From CAIWHR01 sp035541655 (lineage in GTDB: Bacteria > Pseudomonadota > Gammaproteobacteria > Burkholderiales > Casimicrobiaceae), in assembly GCA_035541655.1 (NCBI GenBank), contig DATKMY010000041.1:1-9447 (forward strand): a stretch of DNA of 9,447 nt, written 5' to 3'. Below, one piece after another: positions 5,050 through 9,447 of the stretch. A program made the translations under genes and the position numbers. The notes beneath the pieces were generated by a model, which was not told the origin of the DNA, ran no database searches, and saw nothing but the letters and a program-made list of their open reading frames with translations. Numbering within the stretch: position 1 is the stretch's first letter; the number at the start of each line of letters is the position of its first letter.

Positions 5050-6729
5050 GTGAGAACACTCGACGCCGCTGCGGTCGCGCATCTGCGTCGGATCGCGCTC
5101 GAATTCGACGCGGGATCCGCGACCCGCAAGTCGGCCGCGCTCGCGCAACTCGCGCGCCGCGCGATCGACGATCCGATCGCGCTCGTCGCCTATCACGATT
5201 GCCTGCTCTGCCTGCTCGCGTATCCGGAGACGCGCGCACTGCGCGACGCCGCACGCGCGGAGCTGGCGCGCGTTGCCGGCGCAGCGCGCGGGATCTCGGT
5301 CGGCGGCCGGGCACGCTCGCGCGCCAAGCTCGCGAACAGCGGCATCGCCTGGACGCCGCTGACGATCAGCTTCGGATGGGACATCGCGCGCTGGCTCGCC
5401 CGCCGCTTCCCGCGGCGCGCCGACATCGACTCGTTCGGCGACGATGGTCCGGCGCTCGCGGGCATCCTCGCTGCGGCGCTTCCCGCGATGGAGTTCGAGC
5501 TCGCGTCGAGCGAGGACGACCCGGCGGCCCTTCTCGAGCAGGCAAGCGCGGGCTATCGCGGAACGCGGCTTGCGTGGCTCGTCGGCGCGTTCGAGCGCCT
5601 GCCCTGCGACGACGCGCTGCGGGCGCAGCTCTTCGATGCGCTGCAGGCGTACATCACCATCGAGCCGGGGGGGTCGATGCTCTCGCGAACCTTCGTCCGC
5701 GGACTCCCTGCGCCGACGTTCCACCATCGCGACGGTCTCGCCCGGGAGGTCGATCTGCGGGCGCTCCTCGCGGAGCCGCTGCCGCGGCCGCGGCTCCTCT
5801 CCGAGCGCGCGCGGCAGCACGTCATCGACGCCGGTCGCGCGATGCTCGCGGCGCTCGGACGCGAAACCGACGCGATCGCGCTCGCGTACCCGGGTGGCGC
5901 AGCGTGGCACGACGTCGGACGCGGAATCGCCGTGGCGCTCTATTCGATGGAGCCCGAGCGCCGCGGCCCGCTCGATTCGCATATCGGGATGATGCTGTTC
6001 AAGAACGGCATCCCGGTCGGCTACGGCGGCGGCTGGCCGTTCGCCGGCACCTGCAGGATCGGCATCAACGTGTTCTCTCCCTTCCGCGGCGGCGAGTCGG
6101 CGTTGCTGTTCGGCCAGGTGCTGCGCGTCTACGCCCAGCGCTTCGCCGTAGGACGCTTCATCGCTGAGCCGTCGCAATTCGGCGGAACCAACAAGGACGG
6201 GCTCCAATCGGGCGCCTTCTGGTTCTACTACCGTCTCGGATTCCGGCCGATCGATGGGCACGCAGCGAGGCTCGCCGCCGCCGAATGGACGCGGATGCAG
6301 GCGGAACCCGGTTATCGCACGCCGATCTCCGCGCTGCGCAGCTTCACCCGCTCCGACATCGAACTGCGGCTGCGCGACGTTCTCGAGTGCGAGCCCGCGG
6401 ACCTCAGCGGTGCCGCAACGAAGTGGATAGCCGAGCATCACGGAGGCGATCGCACGGCCGCGCTGGCGGCAGCCCGGCGGATCGTCGCGCGCAAGCTGGG
6501 CTGTGTCGATGCCGAGCGCTGGCCGACGAGCGAGCGGCGTGCCTTCGGCGAGCTTGCGCTGCTCGTCGTACGGTTCGAAGACCTCGACCAATGGCGGGCC
6601 GCGGACAAGCGCGCGCTCGTGCGATGGATGCGCGCCAAAGGCGGAGACGAATTCCGGTTTCACGCGCTGCTCGCGCGGCATCGGCGGCTGCGCGAGGCGC
6701 TCCGCTCGCTCGCCGCACGCGATTCGTGA
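5050..6729 (+). CDS. Hypothetical protein with GNAT-like acyltransferase core
   Basis: This 559-residue protein is not from a family I can name. Residues 1-200 are Ala/Arg/Leu-rich and look helical. The segment at about 290-400 looks like an N-acyltransferase (GNAT) core: a strand GIAVALYSM (292-300), a paired strand HIGMMLFKNGIPVGYGGGWP (311-330), CRIGINVFSPFRGGES (335-350) in the place of the acetyl-CoA-binding loop, a helix, and a closing WFYYRLGFRPID (391-402) like the GNAT 'FYxxxGF' C-terminal strand. Residues 405-559 are again helical and charged. There is no signal peptide. The start is uncertain: GTG 5050-5052 is chosen because codon use upstream in the frame is poor and those bases encode the small basic ORF. 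ATG 4783 is a longer alternative with a weak ribosome site. The gene is certain, but the function is inference from pattern only. Confidence 0.7.
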   Translation: MRTLDAAAVAHLRRIALEFDAGSATRKSAALAQLARRAIDDPIALVAYHDCLLCLLAYPETRALRDAARAELARVAGAARGISVGGRARSRAKLANSGIAWTPLTISFGWDIARWLARRFPRRADIDSFGDDGPALAGILAAALPAMEFELASSEDDPAALLEQASAGYRGTRLAWLVGAFERLPCDDALRAQLFDALQAYITIEPGGSMLSRTFVRGLPAPTFHHRDGLAREVDLRALLAEPLPRPRLLSERARQHVIDAGRAMLAALGRETDAIALAYPGGAAWHDVGRGIAVALYSMEPERRGPLDSHIGMMLFKNGIPVGYGGGWPFAGTCRIGINVFSPFRGGESALLFGQVLRVYAQRFAVGRFIAEPSQFGGTNKDGLQSGAFWFYYRLGFRPIDGHAARLAAAEWTRMQAEPGYRTPISALRSFTRSDIELRLRDVLECEPADLSGAATKWIAEHHGGDRTAALAAARRIVARKLGCVDAERWPTSERRAFGELALLVVRFEDLDQWRAADKRALVRWMRAKGGDEFRFHALLARHRRLREALRSLAARDS

Positions 6730-6790
6730 ACGATCGCGACACGCCGGCGCCCGAGCGAACGTTCGTCACAATAGCGACACCCGATGCGCG

Positions 6791-6796
6791 TAGAAT
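6791..6796 (+). promoter_or_regulatory. Candidate -10 element just upstream of the SET gene
   Basis: TAGAAT lies 13 bases before the SET gene start, so a transcript starting about 7 bases downstream would have a leader of only a few bases. No good -35 hexamer is seen at 16-18 base spacing (acaata at 17). Such close -10 elements fit near-leaderless transcripts, but the call is tentative. Confidence 0.35.
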
Positions 6797-6798
6797 TG

Positions 6799-6809
6799 CG
6801 GGAATCCCG
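6799..6809. repeat. Palindrome abutting the SET gene start codon
   Basis: CGGGAATCCCG is a perfect inverted repeat around a central A, ending at the base before ATG 6810. As RNA it could form a 4-bp CGGG/CCCG stem with an AAT loop. As DNA it could be an operator half-site pair. It takes the place of a normal Shine-Dalgarno. Confidence 0.35.
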
Positions 6810-7271
6810 ATGTCCGCAACCAAGCAATCGAAGCCATACTCGGTGCGCCGTTCCGTGATACACGGACGCGGCGTGTTCGCATCCCGAACAATCCCCAAAG
6901 GGACGGTGATCATCGAATACCGGGGCGTGCGCACGAGCTGGGAAGAGGCGAGCGAGCGGCAGAGCAACGACGCCGGCGATCCGCTGCACACGTTCATCTT
7001 CGCGATAAGCGACGGGCGCGTCATCGACGCGAGCCGCCGGGGCAACGCGGCGCGCTGGATCAACCACTCGTGCGCACCCAATTGCAAGCCCTACGAGGAC
7101 GACGAGGGCCGCGTCTTCATCGAAGCGGCGCGAACGATCCGCGCCGGCGACGAACTCACCTACGACTATCAGCTGGAGCTCGACGAGCGCGTCACGGCCA
7201 AGCTTCGCGCCGAGTACGCCTGCCGTTGCGGTGCGAAGCGCTGCCGGGGCACGCTGCTCGCGTCGCGCTAG
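6810..7271 (+). CDS. SET domain protein-lysine methyltransferase (stand-alone, with post-SET motif)
   Basis: This 153-residue protein is almost entirely a SET domain, which transfers methyl from S-adenosylmethionine to a protein lysine. Visible motifs, in order: IHGRGVFASRTIPKGTVI (17-34), the N-terminal SET strand with the SAM-binding G-x-G; RGNAARWINHSCAPNC (77-92), the NHSC knot motif; GDELTYDY (113-120) with the catalytic-site tyrosine; and a post-SET CRCGAKRCRGTLL (138-150). Cys138, Cys140 and Cys145, with Cys88 of NHSC, could form the zinc site known in SET/post-SET enzymes such as DIM-5. There is no signal peptide or obvious export signal. The start is ATG 6810, because residues upstream in the open frame are the Arg/Ala-rich shadow of the preceding gene. 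The gene lies 80 bases after the 559-aa gene. Its protein substrate is unknown, and similar short bacterial SET proteins exist, some thought to derive from eukaryotes. Confidence 0.9.
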   Translation: MSATKQSKPYSVRRSVIHGRGVFASRTIPKGTVIIEYRGVRTSWEEASERQSNDAGDPLHTFIFAISDGRVIDASRRGNAARWINHSCAPNCKPYEDDEGRVFIEAARTIRAGDELTYDYQLELDERVTAKLRAEYACRCGAKRCRGTLLASR

Positions 7272-7279
7272 GTCCCGCC

Positions 7280-7297
7280 CCGGCGCGAGCCGGATTT
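7280..7297 (+). terminator. Possible weak hairpin terminator after the SET gene
   Basis: CCGGC (7280-7284), a GCGA loop of GNRA type, and GCCGG (7289-7293) make a 5-bp GC stem followed by ATTT. It begins 9 bases after the SET stop. The stem is short and the T-run is only three bases, so termination would be inefficient at best. Confidence 0.25.
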
Positions 7298-7367
7298 GCG
7301 CCGCGCCGTCGCCGGCGGCAAAATCGCCCGACCGCCACCCGCAACCGCGATCGGCGAACAAGGCCCT

Positions 7368-7374
7368 GGGAGGA
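7368..7374 (+). promoter_or_regulatory. Ribosome-binding site of the esterase gene
   Basis: GGGAGGA ends 7 bases before ATG 7382-7384. This fixes the start against a frame that remains open upstream to 7070 through the SET gene. Confidence 0.75.
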
Positions 7375-7381
7375 ATCGCCG

Positions 7382-8500
7382 ATGGCGAAGAAGCGCAGCG
7401 TTGCGTCGCCCGGCACGCTGGTCGTGCTGGAGCATCATTCGAAGGTACTCGCCGGCAATCCGCTCGGCGACCCGCACGTCCGGCGGCTCGCCGTATGGCT
7501 GCCGCCGCAATACGACGCGGGCGCCGGTTCGCGCCGCGGACCGCGCTTTCCGGTGCTCTACGACCTCGTCGGATTCACAGGGTCTGGACTCGCGCACACC
7601 AACTGGAAACCGTTCGGTGACAACGTTCCCGAGCGTGCCGCGCGGCTGATCCACGAGAAGAAGATGGGGCCGGCGATCTTCGTGTTTCCGGATTGCTTCA
7701 CCTCGCTGGGCGGCAACCAGTACGTGAACTCGACGGCGATCGGCGCCTATGCCGACTACCTGGTCAAGGAGATCGTCCCGTTCGTCGATCGCGAGTTCCG
7801 CACGCTCGCTTCGCGCGAGCACCGAGGCTGCTTCGGCAAATCCTCCGGCGGCTACGGCGCGATCATCCACGGGATGAAATACGCGAAGCACTGGGGAGCG
7901 ATCGCCGACCACTCCGGGGATGCGTACTTCGACATGGTCTACGGTCACGACTGGCCGAACACGCTCAATGAGCTGACGAAGTACCGCGAGCCCAAGCGCG
8001 TCGCGGGACCCTACGACGCTCGCGCGGAAGCGCGCGCGCGCAAGGGTCTCGCCGAGGGCCTGGACGACGGGCGCGTCAAGCGCTTCCTCGACGCGCTGTG
8101 GAGCAAGGAGAAGCTCTCGACCGACGAGGGCCACGCGATCATGAATGTCTGCATGGCAGCGACCTACGATCCCGATCCGAAGGCCCCGCTCGGCTTTCGG
8201 CTGCCCTACAACCTGGAGACGGGCGAGCGGATCGACGCGCGCTGGCGCACCTGGCTGAAGCACGACCCGATCCTCCTCGTCGGCAGATACGCCTCCGCGC
8301 TCAGGACGCTCAAGGCCATCTACGTCGACTGCGGCTGGCGCGACCAGTACCACATCCATTACGGAAGTCGCATACTTTCGCAGCGGCTCGCCGAACGCGG
8401 CATCGCCCACACGTACGAGGAATTCGACGACAATCACACCGACGTCGACTATCGGATGGGCGTGAGCCTGCCGTTCCTGTACCGGGCATTGAAGCCCTGA
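7382..8500 (+). CDS. Putative esterase, alpha/beta hydrolase (enterochelin esterase / esterase D-like)
   Basis: This 372-residue protein belongs by pattern to the Fes/esterase-D group of alpha/beta hydrolases. An N-terminal beta-rich part contains HVRRLAVWLPPQYDAGAG (32-49), typical of the strand where these esterases begin ('R-xx-VyLPpgYd'), then RFPVLYDLVGFTGSG (55-69). The nucleophile elbow is RGCFGKSSGGYGAII (148-162), with Ser154 in G-K-S-S-G. Candidate acid residues are Asp316 or Asp321 (YVDCGWRDQYHIHYG, 314-328), and the histidine is His352 in FDDNHTDVDYR. The Ser-His distance of about 200 residues is longer than in compact esterase D enzymes. The extra region (about 185-295) may form a lid. 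No signal peptide is seen, so it is probably cytoplasmic. Nothing nearby indicates siderophore metabolism, so the substrate is left open. Confidence 0.85.
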   Translation: MAKKRSVASPGTLVVLEHHSKVLAGNPLGDPHVRRLAVWLPPQYDAGAGSRRGPRFPVLYDLVGFTGSGLAHTNWKPFGDNVPERAARLIHEKKMGPAIFVFPDCFTSLGGNQYVNSTAIGAYADYLVKEIVPFVDREFRTLASREHRGCFGKSSGGYGAIIHGMKYAKHWGAIADHSGDAYFDMVYGHDWPNTLNELTKYREPKRVAGPYDARAEARARKGLAEGLDDGRVKRFLDALWSKEKLSTDEGHAIMNVCMAATYDPDPKAPLGFRLPYNLETGERIDARWRTWLKHDPILLVGRYASALRTLKAIYVDCGWRDQYHIHYGSRILSQRLAERGIAHTYEEFDDNHTDVDYRMGVSLPFLYRALKP

Positions 8501-8555
8501 TCGACGGGTAGCGGTGAAGCACGCGGCGCACGCCGGGCGTGCCCTCTGGGAAGTC

Positions 8556-8562
8556 AAGGAGA
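8556..8562 (+). promoter_or_regulatory. Ribosome-binding site of the metallopeptidase gene
   Basis: AAGGAGA-type site spaced 7 bases from ATG 8570-8572. It supports this start, as does the family-like N-terminus that follows. Confidence 0.7.
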
Positions 8563-8569
8563 CCTGACC

Positions 8570-9447
8570 ATGCGCTGGGGGGACTTTCGTCGCAGCGACA
8601 ACGTCGAGGACCGCACCGACGGCGCGCCGGAAAGTGGCGGCGGCTTCGGTGGCGGTTTTCCCGGCGGTGGCGGCGTCCGCATCGGCGGCGGTGCGCTCGT
8701 CGTCATCGTCATCGCGAGCCTGATCTTCGGCGTCAATCCCCTCGAGATGCTGGGGATGATGGAAGGCGGCACGCCGGTCGCGCCGCAGGCTCCGCCACCG
8801 CAGGCGGCCCCCGGCTACGGCCCGCAACACGCGCCCGCACCCGGCCAGCCGCCCGTGACCGGCCATCGTCAGGATGCATCGCACGACTTCGTTTCGGCAA
8901 TCCTCGGCGACACCGAAGATGTGTGGGGCGCGATCTTCAAGGCGCAGGGCGCGCAATACGTGAAGCCGCGCCTCGTGCTCTTCCACCGCAGCACCGACTC
9001 CGACTGCGGCCAGTACGTGCCCGGCGTCGGCCGGCAAGCATCAGCGACAACTGGACCGTTCTATTGCTCAGTCGATCAGAAGGTTTATCTCGACAGCGAC
9101 TTCTTCCACGACCTCGCGCAGCGCTTCGGCGCGCCTGGCGAATTCGCGCAGGCTTACGTCATCGCCCACGAAGTGGGGCACCACGTCCAGAACTTGAGGG
9201 GGACGATGCGCAAGGTCGACCAGGCGATGCAGCGCACGGATACGCGCGGACGCAATGCGCTCTCGGTGCAGCTCGAGCTGCAGGCCGACTGCTACGCTGG
9301 CGTCTGGGGTTACTTCGCGCAAAAGCGCGGCAAGCTCGAGCCCGGCGACCTCGAATCGGGATTCCGTGCCGCTCAAGCGGTCGGCGACGACCAGATCCAG
9401 AAGCGCACCCGGGGCTACGTCGTTCCGGAGACGTTCACGCACGGCAG
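8570..9447 (+). CDS. ypfJ: Neutral zinc metallopeptidase, YpfJ family (3' end outside window)
   Basis: 292 codons are visible with no stop before the edge, so the gene is truncated by the window, not broken. The N-terminus MRWGDFRRSDNVEDR matches the 'MRWxDxRRSxNVEDRRG' opening of YpfJ-type putative neutral zinc metallopeptidases. A Gly-rich stretch (22-42) leads into one membrane segment (about 42-55, GALVVIVIASLIFG), then a Pro/Ala/Gln-rich linker (67-97), then the catalytic domain. The zinc site is HEVGH at 200-204, with a likely third ligand Glu236 in VQLELQADCYAGVW. It continues to VPETFTHG, near the family's C-terminus, so perhaps 20-30 residues are missing. Cys146 and Cys166 are separated by a loop that seems longer than in E. 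coli YpfJ, from memory. The protein is probably anchored in the inner membrane. Physiological substrate and role are not known to me. Confidence 0.9.
   Translation, partial: MRWGDFRRSDNVEDRTDGAPESGGGFGGGFPGGGGVRIGGGALVVIVIASLIFGVNPLEMLGMMEGGTPVAPQAPPPQAAPGYGPQHAPAPGQPPVTGHRQDASHDFVSAILGDTEDVWGAIFKAQGAQYVKPRLVLFHRSTDSDCGQYVPGVGRQASATTGPFYCSVDQKVYLDSDFFHDLAQRFGAPGEFAQAYVIAHEVGHHVQNLRGTMRKVDQAMQRTDTRGRNALSVQLELQADCYAGVWGYFAQKRGKLEPGDLESGFRAAQAVGDDQIQKRTRGYVVPETFTHG

Noticed and set aside
4996..6681. A 561-residue minus-strand open frame opposite the 559-aa gene
   Set aside because: The plus-strand frame has the better hydrophobic core patterning and GNAT-like motifs. The minus translation is Arg/Glu/Ala-rich with no core. 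Since the plus-strand family is unrecognised, I considered it seriously before rejecting it.
6756..6765. CGAACGTTCG palindrome between the 559-aa and SET genes
   Set aside because: It is only 10 bases, with no second copy seen nearby and no clear promoter relation; isolated palindromes of this size are common.
8528..8542. GCACGC/GCGTGC stem-loop between the esterase and metallopeptidase genes as a terminator
   Set aside because: It has a 6-bp stem with a 3-base loop but no T-run after it, and it lies shortly before the next ribosome site. More likely chance structure in GC-rich DNA.
7268..9037. A 589-residue minus-strand open frame opposite the esterase and metallopeptidase genes
   Set aside because: It is antisense to two genes with catalytic motifs and good ribosome sites, and its own translation has no recognisable domain.

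Overview
The window is compact bacterial chromosome, with roughly two thirds G+C and strong G/C preference at third codon positions. Gene content (TRAP transporter, dienelactone hydrolase, stand-alone SET protein, YpfJ-type metallopeptidase) and TAGAAT-like -10 elements close to start codons suggest a betaproteobacterium, perhaps a Burkholderiales relative. This assignment is inference, since no marker gene is present. I saw no rRNA, tRNA, CRISPR array, insertion sequence or phage gene, and no stretch above 300 bases lacks a gene.

Left edge (1-120): the last 39 codons of a plus-strand gene that resembles the C-terminus of a class III aminotransferase. It converges on the next block with 16 bases between stop codons.

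Minus-strand block (137-4635): a tight five-gene operon, transcribed right to left. It encodes a two-CBS-domain protein, an ArsB/NhaD/SLC13-type 12-TM-class permease, a dienelactone hydrolase-family enzyme, and the small (DctQ) and large (DctM) membrane subunits of a TRAP transporter. Spacing is -4, about +6 to +9, +25 and +11 bases. The CBS protein plausibly senses adenine nucleotides and gates the adjacent permease. The hydrolase sits between two unrelated carboxylate or anion transport systems, suggesting a module for uptake and hydrolysis of an organic acid, lactone or ester. No TRAP substrate-binding protein (DctP) is encoded here.

Plus-strand block (4826-9447): five co-oriented genes 69-110 bases apart. 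They are a 48-residue, strongly basic, acid-free peptide; a 559-residue protein of unknown function with a GNAT-like core; a 153-residue SET-domain protein with a post-SET cysteine cluster; a 372-residue Fes/esterase-D-like alpha/beta hydrolase; and a YpfJ-type membrane-anchored zinc metallopeptidase cut off by the right edge. The most thought-provoking arrangement is the histone-tail-like basic peptide, the GNAT-like protein and the SET methyltransferase in succession. Any functional link between them is speculation. The divergent intergenic region (4636-4825) probably carries the promoters for both blocks.
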